64,000 bases of DNA from Eutypa lata (GCA_022661535.1 JAKULF010000003.1:62001-126000), one strand, 5' to 3'; numbered from the stretch's first letter, positions 47,745-59,578 are shown. Numbers and translations are program-made. Notes: generated by a model from the letters alone, not told the origin.

Positions 47745-48976
47745 ATGACGACCCCTTGTATGTCCTGCCCATACCCTAATTTCGTAGCACGAGATGGCGA
47801 ATGGCTGCAGCCAATCCACTGCTTTGCGCCCCCATTGTATCTCGGATCTATACATATCTGACTTATCTCCGCAGTGACCTCGGAGGAGGAGAACCAGTAT
47901 ACCAAGATTATCGATGGCATCCTCCAGACTGTCGACCTGGAGACGGTGACGCGCAAGAAGATCCGCATGGGACTTGAGTCCGCCTTGGGTGGGAAGGATC
48001 TCGGCGACCAAAAGGTAAGTCTGCTATTCACGGCTTCGGATTATTTTCGTACCTACTTTCTCTTATGTGTCGGGGGAGCTGGCCAGGGTTCAATCTCGTG
48101 TCTTGGGGTGTAAACCTACTGTTATATATTGTTGTCTCAGAACACTTTTATGCCCACATTGCTGATCATTGCTTTTGTAGAATGCGATCAAGACACTCAT
48201 AGAAGAACGATTCGACGCCTTCTCATCTGCTGCAGCACCTTCCTCGGAAGTTGCGCAAGCTCCGTCCCCGCGCCCTTCTCCCAAACGGCAGGCGAATGGC
48301 CATGGCGGCGACGTAGACGCCGATGCCGACGGTGACGAAATTGAAGTATCGGTCCAACCACCCAAGAAAAAGCAGCGGAAAGAGAAGAGCGAAGACACTG
48401 AAGATGCCGATGCCAAGCTGGCAGCGCGTCTTCAAGCGCAGGAGAACTCGCGAACACGCGCAACCCGTGGTGGAAATACCAAGACCAAGGCAGCACCGAA
48501 GAAGAAGAAGGATACTCCTCGGAAGAAGAGTGCTAAAAAGGTTAAGCCTGAAGATGATAGTGACGTGGACGACGCGGAGGGTGGAGAGAAGAAGCCGCGA
48601 AAAGCTGGCGGAGGTTTCCAGAAGCCCTTCAACCTCAGCTACTCACTGGCCGACCTCTGTGGTGAGCCTCAGGTAAGACGGCCCCCTCGCTCCCCTTTCG
48701 ATCTACCACAAAGATGCTTGCCGTGAACATCCCTACCTGGTGGAAGATGCGCCGATTTAAATATGTTTGTGTCTAACCTGCCACTAGTTGTCGAGACCGC
48801 AAGTGGTGAAGAAGCTGTGGAAGCACATCAAGGGCAATGACCTCCAAGACCCTAACGACAAGCGGCAAATACTGTGTGACGATAAGATGCAGGCTGTGTT
48901 CAAGCAGGCTAAGGTGGACATGTTCCAGATGAACAAGCTTGTGGGCAACCACCTCTACCCGGTGGACGAAGAATAA
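47745..48976 (+). CDS. DEK_C + SWIB domain chromatin protein (Tri1/Uaf30-like)
   Basis: Four exons, 47745-47757, 47875-48014, 48181-48672 and 48788-48976, encode 277 residues. The first exon is only 13 bases (MTTP plus one base). It is inferred from an ATG, a GTATGT donor, a CTGAC branch site and a CCGCAG acceptor that together give MTTPLTSEEENQYTKIIDG, a normal start for this family. The other introns (GTAAGT...TTGTAG, GTAAGA...CACTAG) keep phase 0. Residues ~6-60 match a DEK C-terminal-type helical domain. A Lys/Glu-rich disordered linker follows. The SWIB/MDM2-like domain (~197-274) contains LSRPQVVKKLWKHIKGND and NKLVGNHLYP. Yeast relatives are Tri1 and Uaf30, the latter a subunit of the RNA polymerase I upstream activation factor; a nuclear transcription or chromatin role is inferred. 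Confidence 0.87.
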
Positions 48977-50594
48977 AGACTATACCTCGATGACGCTATC
49001 TTCGGCTAGGTGATAACAAAATATATGCCATGTGCGATAACCGTGCTTTCGACGGGCAAGTGATGGAGAAACACGAAATGGATATTGGAGCGACGACCCC
49101 TCGACCTGGATTCGCTGGTAATAACATAGTCCGCAATGCGTTATTCTTGGCTGAGAGGATGATTGCTAGGATCCAACAGACAGAGATTCCTCTTAAGGTA
49201 TTGGTGGATAGTTCGCTTTCAGGGCAGGCATGGCTGGTTAGTTATTCTTTTTTTTTGGGAGGCGTCTTTTTGACGGGAGACGATAAAGAGCTCTCTGGGA
49301 CATTATTGGGAGAGGCGCGTGGATAGGGTCTGCTTAGCTCTATTACTGGTACTAGTACTACGACGTACTCTCATCATCTCTGGCCACCTGGGTGGGTATA
49401 AAAGGGATGAAGCTGATGCATATAGGTAAAACTCCTCAGTGCAATAACCTACGACTGAAATCATAATTTACATATCTAGCTCTAGCTCTAGCTCTCGCTC
49501 CAGCGTGGGGGCCTTTAGCGTTTAAATGAATTGACTGGCCTTCATATCTTCAATCTCGGCGATTTTTCTTTTCATTTCTTTCCCCTATTTCTTTCTTCGT
49601 AGCTACCACGACATACATAACTCTTGCGTAGTAGATTACTACCTTGCAAGGACTGCAAGGGCTCTGTTTTGAGGAAGGTCCAAAGATTTACCTACCTAGG
49701 AAGGCAGGTGAACACTATTCCATGTAGTGTAAGTATGCATTAGATATATGTAATCAGTCATCAGTTACCTCCATGTACCTAGGTAAGATTCTGGAATATT
49801 CAATGTTTCTCTAGTGAACGAAAAGATTGCAGGTGGTAAGAAAATGGTCTCAGATACCTATCAGAAAGGAGGGGACGTATGTACGTATGTAGGTAGTTGT
49901 GTACTTTGGTGTGGCTTACGTGATGAGTGATAAATGCCCCTCCAAATGTGGCTGTGCAGCAAACGAACGGGGGTCTGGAGGCCGGGGGTGACGAGAATTT
50001 CCTTGTGAGTGACACGACCGGCCGGGTGTGTCATCACCTACATAGTAGTAGCATCATTTTGATTCATCGACTAGCCTCTAGTTACGGGGATATCAAACGC
50101 CGCCAGATCTGGACCTTTTCTAATTGGATTTGCCAATGGAGCATAAACTGGACGGAGATGATGCATACCTAAACTACATACTTAACAGCAACATTTAAGT
50201 ACCTACTTACATACCTACTTATACAACGTTATCATTGTCTACCATTTCCTCTCTGCAACTTCAAAAACGACAAACGTTGTTCCCACCAAATCGTCCCTTT
50301 ATTGTTGTCAAGTCTCAATACTTGCGCTTTCGACTCCCAATTTATTCTACAATAGTCTAGATCGGCCCTCTCATTTAGGTTTGCCTACCGGTACGGCTAA
50401 CAATTTCGACCATTGTGGTACCTACGCTACTATCAACACATTCTCCATCCCATCTATACAAACGCAAAAAGACCGAACTACGTACCGGACGGATATATCA
50501 GATTGTGTGGGAACACCACCGCGAAACCTGCCACCAGTACGGACGATAGCTACTTCTAGGAGGTTACTGATTTCCCGAGACTCGAACACATATC
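48977..50594. other. Intergenic region between the SWIB gene and HEL2
   Basis: 3' region of the SWIB gene and promoter/leader of HEL2. A CTAGCT hexamer repeat lies near 49477-49497, and a T run near 49249-49257. The ~98-codon ORF at 49030-49326 follows the SWIB stop closely and is most likely untranslated sequence. No gene is called. Confidence 0.5.
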
Positions 50595-53355
50595 ATGGCG
50601 TCAACTGTAGACGCCACGCCAACGCCAGCCGGTACTTTACCCTCCGCAGCGAATGGTTCAGGCAGAGGACGGAGCGACGGAAACCCGAGAGGACGAGGTA
50701 GAGGACGTGGTGGCGGTGGTGGTGGTGGTGGTGGTGGCAGCAGCAACGGTGGAGGAGGTGGTCGAGGACAGGGAAACGCCCGCGGTGGAGCATCTGGAAG
50801 ATCACAACGAGGAAGAGGAGGAAGAGGTGGACATAGTCAAGCGGCCGCTGCTGTCCTGCCCCAACCTGCCAACGTCTCGCCAGAAACACAACTAAGCACT
50901 GCCACTGTTCTGCCGGCTTCTAAGAGTTCCGCTGCTGCTGGGGGGGAAGAGGCCGAAGATGATGATGACGATGTCGAGGCGGAGGTCTGCTTCATTTGCG
51001 CTAGTCCTGTAGTCCACCAAGCCGTTACTCCTTGTAACCATAGGACTTGCCATATTTGTGCCTTGCGCATGAGAGCACTTTACAAGATTAAAGAGTGTGC
51101 TCATTGCCGAGTAAGTGTCTATTTTCTACCTGTTCTCTTATCTATTACGCTCTTGCTAACCTGCTTCTCAATAGACTGTTGCGCCATATGTTGTCTTCAC
51201 CGATGATGCTACTAAGCGCTTTGAGGACTACACCGACGCCGATGTATCCAGTAGAGACGAGAATATCGGCATTAGATATGCGAACGAAGACATCGTCGGC
51301 GATACCGTTCTACTCCTCCGCTACAACTGTCCGGATAATTCCTGCGACTTCGCTGGCCTTGGGTGGCCTGACCTGCACCGCCATGTCCGCACCGTCCACC
51401 ATAAGAAGATGTGCGACCTATGCACGAGGAACAAGAAGGTCTTTACCCACGAGCACGAGCTCTTCACTGAAAAAGAGCTGGGGGAACACATGCGACGTGG
51501 TGACGACATACCCGGCGCGATCGATCAGACTGGCTTCAAGGGCCACCCGTTATGCGCCTTCTGCGGCCAGAGATTTTACGACGACGATAAGCTGTACGAA
51601 CACTGCCGCGAACGACACGAGCGCTGCTTTCTCTGCGATCGGGAGAACCCGAGGCAACCGCATTACTACCGCGATTACAACTCGCTCGAAGAGCACTTCC
51701 GGAAAGACCACTACCTGTGTGCTGATCGCGAATGCTTGGAGAAGAAGTTTGTCGTGTTCGGGTCCGATGTAGACTTGAAGGCACACCAGTTGAGCGAACA
51801 TGCAGGTTCACTCTCTAAGGATATGAGGCGAGACGCTCGGTCGGTCAACTTGGCTGGATTCGATTTTCGACAGCCGTATGAAGAGCCAAGGCGAGGTGGG
51901 GGCGGGGGAGGGGGTAGGGGTAGAGGAAGGGATCGGGATCGGGATCGGGATCGTGATGGAGGGGCAGGAAATTCAAGAGAAGGACGCGGGAGGGGTCGAG
52001 ATCCGAACGCCGAACCCCTCCCGGTCAGCTCCGCACAGCCACTTCGAAGGGATGAACTAGCATTCCAGAGACAGATGGCTATCCATTCATCACAATCCAT
52101 CTCGAACCGAACTTTCGGAGGTCAACTATCATCATCCTCTAATTCTACCTCAGCAGCAACAACAACAGGTCCGTCAGACCGGCGTGGTGCCGGCGGCGGA
52201 TCCTCCACGGCAGCTCCACCACCGTCCGCCGCCGTGGCACCACCTACTTCCGAGATGGAAGGCCTGAGCTTGACAGACCCGAACCTCACCCCCGAAGACC
52301 GCGCCCGGCTCCTGCGCCACTCGGCCGTCATCGAGCGGGCCTCGAACCTCCTACAGAACGACCGCGCCAAAATCGACGCCTTCCGCACGCAGATCTCGGG
52401 GTACCGGCAGAGCAAGACCACGGCGCCGGCCCTCGTCGAAGCCCTGTTCTCGCTCTTCTCCGAGGCCTCGTCCACGGCCCTGGGCACCCTCATCCGCGAA
52501 GTCGCCGACCTGTTCGAAGACAGGGGAAAAGTGGACGCCCTCCGCAAGGCGTGGAACGACTGGCGCGCCGTCAACGAGGACTATCCCACCCTGCCCGGCC
52601 TCGGCGGCATGCGCGGTGCTACGACGGCCAGCAGCGGGTGGGCTTCCGCTGCGGCGAGTAATACCTACCCGACTGCTGCTGTTCAGGCGAATAGCAACAA
52701 TAGCGTCCCGGGCTCGCAGAGACATACGACGAGGGTGCTGAAGCTGAAGAATTCTACGCAGCAGTCGAGAAGGTCTAGCGTTGAGACGGGTACCTGGGGA
52801 GGCGCTGTCGGTGGTGGTGGTGGTAGTGGGAGTGGTAGATCTACACCCGCTGCTCGGTCCGCGGCCCCCACGCCCGCGCCTGCTTCGTTGGCGTTCCCTG
52901 CGCTGCCTTCGAGTGGTGGTAGTGGCAATAAGAAGAGTAACGGCAGTAGTAGTGCATCGGCGGCTCTGTGGGGATCTAGTGGCGGCGGCGGCGGTGGTGG
53001 TGGTAGTAGTAACGGTAGAGTGATAACACAAAGTCAGAGTCAGAGTCAAAGCCAGCCACGGCCCGCCCCAAGGGCTACCAATGCCGCCAGAGGCGAAGAT
53101 GCCTTCCCAGCCCTGCCGGCGGCTCCGAAACCCACGACGTCCATCCTAGGATATGGGTCAGGCAACCTGCGGAGGGATCTAGGCGGGAACAGGGACACGG
53201 GGTTTTCGTGGAGTGGATCGTCATCTTCGGGTGGTCAGCAACAGCAGCAACAGCAGCAGCAGATGGGTGAAGAAGAGGACGGTGAAGGCGCTGGAGGAGG
53301 TAAAGGGAAGAAGGGGAATAAGGGGCGGAAGAAGGTCCTTGTGCAGTGGGGCTAA
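50595..53355 (+). CDS. HEL2: RING-type E3 ubiquitin ligase Hel2/ZNF598 homologue
   Basis: Two exons, 50595-51110 and 51175-53355, encode 898 residues. The 64-base intron (GTAAGT, CTAAC branch site, CAATAG) falls directly after the last cysteine pair of the RING. An Arg/Gly-rich, poly-Gly N-terminus (~24-80) is followed by an acidic patch and a C3HC4 RING (132-171: CFIC, CNHRTCHIC, CAHC). After it come C2H2-type zinc fingers characteristic of Hel2/ZNF598, the first using C224, C229, H242 and H247, then CDLC, CAFCGQRFYDD and CFLCDRENPRQ. This protein ubiquitinates 40S proteins on collided ribosomes and triggers ribosome quality control. The C-terminal half is low complexity: GRGRDRDRDRDRD, glycine/serine runs, a SQSQSQSQ run and a poly-Gln tract. 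A conserved helical segment lies at ~560-625. Confidence 0.93.
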
Positions 53356-53976
53356 TTGGTTGGAACTGTTCTCTAACTAAATGACGGTCTATTTAGATGT
53401 AGGGGTAGTCAGTCAGTCTACCTTTTCTCAAACGACACAGACGGGATGTTGTTCTCTCTTCCGAATACCTACCTACCTACCTACCTGCCTCTATACCTAC
53501 TTACTTATGGATAGTGATCTACATTGGAAAGACCACGTGCGTAAGTACTTAAGCACTCATAGACTTTAGTTCACGAGGAAAGAAGAGTCTTATTTGCTTT
53601 GGATGTATGTATGAATGAATGAATGACGACCTATAAGCTGCGGGCGGGCAATTCTGATGATATATAGAAAACAGAGAGGAGACCGGAAAAATCATCGAAT
53701 GATTAATTATGGTTATACAACTCTGAAAGTATTAAAAGCAAAAAGATTTTAATAAAAACAACAAAGTTCAATATGTTACACACACACACACAAAATACCC
53801 CTACACAAGAATGGAGATTTAAAGAATACTTCTTATCGACGGCCGCAAGCGATCGGTTGCGATATGATATATAATTAAGGGGAACAAGCTACAATAACCC
53901 ACATGCCCTTGCTATACAACCCACGCCACCCCATTACGCTGCCAGAATCACAATATCTACAAATCTGTAAAACCAC
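53356..53976. other. 3' region between convergent genes
   Basis: 3' untranslated DNA of HEL2 and of the minus-strand cysteine-rich gene. A CTAC-type repeat lies at about 53467-53486, GAATGAATGAATGA at ~53612 and CACACACACA at ~53781. No gene seen. Confidence 0.5.
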
Positions 53977-54977
53977 CTAGGTAAGCATGGCTAGGGACCT
54001 ATCGTAGCCGCAGCGGAAATACCATTTAAAGGGCTCAGTGAACTTGCGAAGAACGGAATGTCGGACGGAAGCTCGGCGCCGGGGGCAAGGCTTCATCTGA
54101 CTTGCCTTGTTCTTATCGCACTTGTCTTCATTACATTTCGACAAGCGCGCTTGGAACTATGACAAACGAAGTCAGTATAATCGGAAATAAGCAAGTGTAA
54201 CTTTTAGGCAGGAGTTTTGCAATGTGTTATTAGTAAAAGAAGGTGGTGGTGGTTTCAGCTTACATCCGTAATAGCATTCATGTCATTATTCTTGGAGTCA
54301 CCGCGCATACATATGGACTCGACCTCGTAAGTCGACTTCCTCGGCATGTCGCTGCAGTGCTGGGCCCTGAGGGGCTCGTCTCTCGTCGGTTCCGCTTCAC
54401 CAGTGACCTTGCAGAGGGAGGGGATCACCATCAACCCGCACTTGATGCCCCCTTCAGGGCAATCGACACTGGCGGACTGAGACGTGCCACTTTCATCGGT
54501 CAACTACGGAGAGGTTAGTAGGCATACTGATATCAAATGGGCGATTTCAGGAAGTAGTAGCCTACGAGTATCCAATTTGGAACTGCGGCGACAGATCCAC
54601 AACTTTGATGAGTTTAAAGTTCAAGGACAACCCACCTCCTACAGTCCAAGTAGTCGAGCTATGTATCAAGCAGCATTAATCTGTCTGTTTACGGCGGTAA
54701 CATACATATGAAAAATTGCAGTCATAAGAGACTAGACGTACTGAGTGTAAGTAGCCGAATCCGTAAGACTGCAGCCGGAAACGGGTGATGAAGTGCCGGT
54801 CTATGAGAGCAGCTCGGCTTCCCCATCACGAAATTCTGTCTCGGCAGTGACTGGCATGGCTGTCCAGGCACATAGAGGAACTACCGTGCCGCCGCCGCTA
54901 GCATCAAGAAAGTCTTGCGGGGCAGCCCAAGCCTCACTAGCAGTGAAACCAAGGAGAAAAGCACTCATAAAATGCAT
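53977..54977 (-). CDS. Probable secreted cysteine-rich small protein (multi-exon, first splices unresolved)
   Basis: Two exons are well supported. The exon at 54264-54503 (80 codons) ends at GTAAGC. After a 107-base intron ending TCATAG, the exon at 53977-54156 gives 59 residues and a stop. The upstream acceptor at 54504 (CTCCGTAG) has a CTAAC branch site. Nine cysteines occur in these exons (DCPEGG, KCGL, SLCK, QHCS, SICM, SKCNED, DKCDK, KPCPR, FRCGY). Further upstream, an ATG at 54977 begins a signal-peptide-like sequence (MHFMSAFLLGFTASEAWAAP). In the same frame but after a TAG lies a piece containing SGCSLTDSATYTQY (~54740-54800), which may be another exon with a tenth cysteine. I could not find a fully canonical set of splices between the signal exon and 54503, so the gene may be intact with small exons or may carry a broken 5' end. 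Family unknown; effector-like in layout. Confidence 0.45.
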
Positions 54978-55330
54978 ACTTGTGAGAAAATGAGTACCCT
55001 CGGGTGTATGTAGATCTGTGAGGGCGAAGCGTAGGTCTTGTTGTATTAAGACTTGAGACGTTAGGTTGGCGATGACGGGTATGTTTGATTATTTCGAAAA
55101 ATGGTGAACAACTATAATAATAGGCGGCGAGATCTCACTCTTCACCGAAGATTCTCATCCGAGTACGGGAGGGCCGATTACGAGTGCTGTAAGTGCAATG
55201 ACAATGGGAATATCGTGTGATCCCAAACCCAGAATCCCTTTACACTACACGATGATGACATTTGATTGCTAAGGACATGTACTTCGAAGGATATGATAGG
55301 GGCTTGAGGACATATTTCGATACTAAAGAC

Positions 55331-55702
55331 TCAGGGAGAACTTCGCAAGAAGAATCCAGAGAGTTCAGCCTCATTCAGGTCAAATCCCTTGTTAACCTCT
55401 CGACCGAGAAGTAAGGATAGTAAGTGAATCTCCTTTTTATAACTAGATCGACCACCACGGTTCCCAATGAAGTTTATGCATACATCCAAATGGCAGCGGC
55501 CGGGAGCATATGTTCCGTCATTAGAATTTCTTTTTAAAAGAAAGAGCATATTATTCGTCTTCGGCTTGCCACTAGGACGGCTAACCAAATTCCACCAGTT
55601 GAAGGATTGCCGACCTTGTTGAGTGTTTGGTTCGCCTCCTAGAGTCTCTTCCTTCTACTCTCCGTTGACATCGTAGAAGCATGCTTTGAAGTTGGGATGG
55701 AC
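55331..55702 (-). pseudogene. Possible decaying gene fragment with in-frame TAG
   Basis: After an acceptor-like CTATAG (with ACTAAC upstream), the minus-strand frame from 55702 reads VHPNFKACFYDVNGE, then TAG at 55655-55657, then continues open for about 107 codons (QSFNWWNLVSRPSGK, APGRCHLDVCINFIGN) to a stop. The balanced composition on both sides of the single TAG suggests one former exon interrupted by a nonsense change. Alternatively TAG is the true stop and the rest is chance. No family recognised. Confidence 0.25.
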
Positions 55703-57193
55703 CTATAGAATACTATGAGTGGTGTTAGTTTGACGTACACTGAGTAGACACTATGAGATTAATCGTAGACGTTTATGTATGTCACCATGCCATGAGAGCA
55801 TGTTAAGGCAACACGTATCTTCTCTAACTTATGTATAATTGTTTCCCTTATCTTTACGCTTACGTCTATTTCAAACGGACGTAGTGTCTGTTGATTCTGA
55901 GAACTTGGCGTATTTTGTGACAAGGATGTGAAAGTTTGGAACTAAGGTTCTATTCAACTAATAATTTTCTTTGGTCCTAAGGTCCATGATCTCCTTCTTT
56001 CTGTCCTGTACGACCTGTAGGGTCGTCTACTATATATACACAAAATAAAGGTACGTATCTGTAATATCCTATTGCCGTCCTAGCCGCTGATAATAGCTGT
56101 TGGCTCTAATTAGGCATTTATGCATTCCGGTGATGGTCGTATGACCTTCAAATGTTAAAGTGTTAGCATTCCTATGCATTCTTGCTGCAGCTGTCCTGCA
56201 GCCAACATACTTGGATCCATTCCCCGTATGACAATTTCTTTAACAAAGCCCAGAGGATGGAGCTTAGCAAATGTAGGAATGCTTAACATACAACATAACA
56301 AACATAGATGTATACAACAGGCCACTTGGATAAAATATATTCGAAATATATCTGGGGTTTATTTATCGATAAAACCTGCTAACGCTAAGTCAAGGGCTTA
56401 AAACTTTCAAGGCTTTAAAAGCCAAGAAAAAAGAACTCATTAAATTTTAACATATCATTCCAAACCTATATACCCTTATCACAAACCAAGGGTCACTATT
56501 CTTGTGGTAACACGGTCATTAATATATGAGAACGAGCGTCGTTGTTCGATCACTTGTTGGCTGCCTCATCGCCCCTTGCCAAGCTCTGTTGGTTCATAAA
56601 TGCTGCGCCTGGTAACATCAGCCTTCCATTGCCACCCCTGTAATTAAGACCGGTGACATGGCTTGTGACTTCTTTGTATTCTTCTTTTTTTTATCTGATT
56701 AACATATATTATAGACTCATAATAATCAGGTCCAGTCGCCTTCTGTAAGGCGATAGTAGGTTGCCCTGGCACTGCTTTTATGCAAACGATCACTGCTGCT
56801 CCCTAACCGACAGCCCCCAGTGTTGGTCGTGTGGCGTGTGACTCTGGAAATATCTCTACGGGAGCCGATATCATTATGGCTTCTTGCTCTCCGTGCAATT
56901 GCCTAATAACGAGCAGATATAGCGGGACGGTCAAGGTTTCTCGACTTGCAATTGCGTCTTTGCCGGTTTCTCGACAATTCGACAAGGGGCCTCATGCTTA
57001 GCACGCATCGTATCAACTAACACTAACGTAGAATTTACTATTGCTCTGAAAATAGACACTGAGCCACGTGTTGTCAGCATCCTAACTGAATATCCGCGGC
57101 TTGCCTTCGTGACAAGCTATTTCCACTGATATTTTCAATACACCCCAGTACCAACAACTTCCGCCTCTTTCACACAAAGATCAAACATCCTGT
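55703..57193. other. AT-rich intergenic region
   Basis: No supportable gene. Frames on both strands are short and broken. The minus-strand ORF at 56803-56985 and plus-strand ORF at 56174-56401 are not recognised. Confidence 0.5.
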
Positions 57194-57993
57194 ATGTGCT
57201 ATACTTCACATTGCTTCGTGACTTATGGTATTCTCATCGTGACTCAACAGGATAGTAAGTTGCTTTTCTTGTCTCGGAAGATACAACACTAGTATCGTAC
57301 GAATCCGCCGCATTGACGGACCAAAGAAGCACTCTTAATCCACCCCCTTATGAAGCAATTCGGTTCCCCAAGCGATTCACCATTTTCCGCAAGACCGGCC
57401 GCGTAATTCCCAGCACATGTTTCGTAGGGACGAGCGAGGCATTGCCGCTCAACCACATATCCCTGAAGAGCGGGCTGGTACATCACGGCAAGCCCCACGT
57501 CACACTTCATAGTGGCTCTGACGAGGATTCCTCTGTACTCGCTTTCTCCAAGCCGGCGAACTGGGGAGGCAACTACGTCTTGGAAATTCCAGGCTCAAAC
57601 CCTGACGAACCAGTAATAATCGAGAAGCTGGAGATGAAAAGTACGCTAGGCAAAGCCAAATGTCAGTTCTGTCTCGATATAAATGATCTAGAGGGAATTA
57701 CACATGGTCGACAGGAGTTCCAATGGCGTCGGAGTAAAGGGAAAGAAGTTAGGAATCTCGGCTTGCAGGACCAAGGGTGGAAGTTGGTCTGGCTCCCAGG
57801 GACCTATAGTTCGAAAAACAGTAGTCATGAGGAAATTGTGGCCACTTGGGCGGAATATAATCTTTGGAGCTTCAAAAAGCCATTTGACTTTCAGTTTCTG
57901 GGAAGCGGTGCGGGCGGTAGTTTGGGCGAGAAGTGGGCTTCAATGGCTGTTGTTAGTGCTTTGACGATCTGGTATGGTGATATTACTGATTGA
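57194..57993 (+). CDS. Uncharacterised fungal protein, possibly tubby/LURP-one-like fold
   Basis: The main exon (57293-57993) encodes ~233 residues with no Met near its start, so a first exon is needed. The best reading is 57194-57254 (starting MCYTSHCF) joined through GTAAGT to an ACTAG acceptor, about 254 residues in all. That intron would be only 38 bases with no clear branch site, so the 5' end is doubtful. The protein has regularly spaced beta-type segments (HVTLHSGSDED, NYVLEIPG, REFQWRRSKG-like EFQWRRSKG, WKLVWLPG) and a final hydrophobic helix (WASMAVVSALTIWYGD). This layout fits a widespread uncharacterised fungal family; a tubby/LURP-one-like barrel is my guess from the QWRR and final-helix pattern. 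No function is assigned. Confidence 0.6.
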
Positions 57994-58244
57994 TCATTGA
58001 AAATCCTTTTCTATATTGTGATAAGAGAAGAGCACTCTCCATATCTCTCTCCGCCCCCCTATCTCACATATTCAACGACTCTACACATCTGTATACATGA
58101 ATGCTCGAGGTATTAATTCTAACCCCCATACAGGTAGATACATTTGCAAAGAACGACATACAAAATCCGCAGATAAATAGTTATAGACCTTCTATTATTA
58201 TAACCTTCTAGACTGTATAACTGTTACCTTGCCACTCCATCATC

Positions 58245-58454
58245 TTATCCCCCCTTCTTTTCCGTATCCCTTTCCCCCCTTCTCGGCTGATTGCTGACAT
58301 TGCCGCTCGCTTGTGTCTTCCCTCCCCACTGGCCTCTGGTGGTATTTTGGTATTGGGCCACCGAGACAATAGCTAAAGCCAACATGATTGAGCCGCCCCA
58401 GACTGGCGCGTGCTCTCCGTCTTTGCACTTGCCTTTGTCGTCACTGGTCGGCAT
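58245..58454 (-). CDS. Small single-pass membrane protein (69 aa), hypothetical
   Basis: An open frame of 69 codons with an excellent fungal start context (ATCACCATGCC). The N-terminus is hydrophilic (MPTSDDKGKCKDGEH), followed by one hydrophobic helix (SIMLALAIVSVA, ~22-34) and a polar, Gly/Arg-rich C-terminus. A CAA/CAAC-rich, A-rich leader precedes it, as in many fungal 5' untranslated regions. Alternative frames in the same DNA are shorter or poorer. Length makes chance possible. Confidence 0.4.
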   Translation of the reverse strand: MPTSDDKGKCKDGEHAPVWGGSIMLALAIVSVAQYQNTTRGQWGGKTQASGNVSNQPRRGERDTEKKGG

Positions 58455-59576
58455 GGTGATTATTGGTTGATCAACTGCTCGTCTGTTTGTTTGTTCATTT
58501 GTTGGTTGTTTATTGTACTTAGGTTCGTAAGATAGATAATTTGTGTTTACTTCTGAGGGCCGGTGAAGAAATGGGGAAAAAGAAAAAAAAAAAAAGGTTG
58601 ACCCTTATCTGGTTTAACCGGGCTTCTTTTATATAATTTTCTAATGCTAGGACAGTTACCTATGTAGCATTCTGCGACTGGAATGACCGAGTTCTAGTCT
58701 GTCAGACGCATCATCATGTGGTGGAATGTTCACAGGTTCGTGTTTGTTGCAACCTAGAGCAAACTAGTTTGACCCGACCAAATTGGTATGCTCGAAATTA
58801 GGTATATAAGTAGGACCGCTCAGCTTTAGTTGTGAGGGAACTCCTTAGACAACTATCACTATGATTAGTAACCCCTATACTATTATTTCTATCCTAGATC
58901 AGCTCTGAACGTGATAGTGTTGCTGGCCATATTAATGTCCGGTCGTGGATAACTATGCTATCCCGACTTTATTGTCCAAGCCATTGCTAATCTGTACATA
59001 TTCTGCATCTGATGACATAACTTGAACAGTTCTGAAGATGCCAGAGTTCTCGTAACGTAGCTCGACCAATCGGTGGTAATATACATGCTTGTCACGGCAC
59101 CAACCATCGGGCCCGGCCTCAGGCCAAATACCTGTATATAAGGCGATGTTTTGCGCTACCTAACTAAACTTCCTGATTTCTTCTGTGTGCAACAATAGTT
59201 CACTTGTCTAGTTTCTCATGTCCCTTTATCGTCGTGATGGTAATACTAAAGTTGTAGATAAAGAATGGACTTTTACGTTTGCTATCAGAACAAACTATTT
59301 AGTCGGTATCTACTACATGCAAAAAGAATGTTTATGTAGAATAAATATGTGTAAAATCGCTCTTTCTTGTGCCTTGCCTCCATTCCCCTTTAATAATAAA
59401 CTAGACTGCTTATGCTTGTTAAGAGACGCTACGGCACACAATATAGCAGGTTCTACTACATGTAAAATATAAATATATTAAGCTTGACACATTGCGTACA
59501 GGTTTTAATTTCTCCTTTCCGTCTTTTCCTCGTTCCCTAAACCATAAGCGTCTCTTAAAATAAACAAGAAATGACT
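58455..59576. other. Intergenic region upstream of the P450 relic
   Basis: Holds the promoter of the small minus-strand ORF on the left. TATA-like GGTATATAAG (~58800) and CTGTATATAAGG (~59131) occur, but no intact gene follows them. An A run lies near 58585-58596. I could not find the 5' part of a P450 here. Confidence 0.45.
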
Positions 59577-59578
59577 AG

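Noticed and set aside
49030..49326. 98-codon ORF just downstream of the SWIB gene
   Set aside because: It begins within the likely 3' untranslated region, covers a T-rich run, and has no recognisable family.
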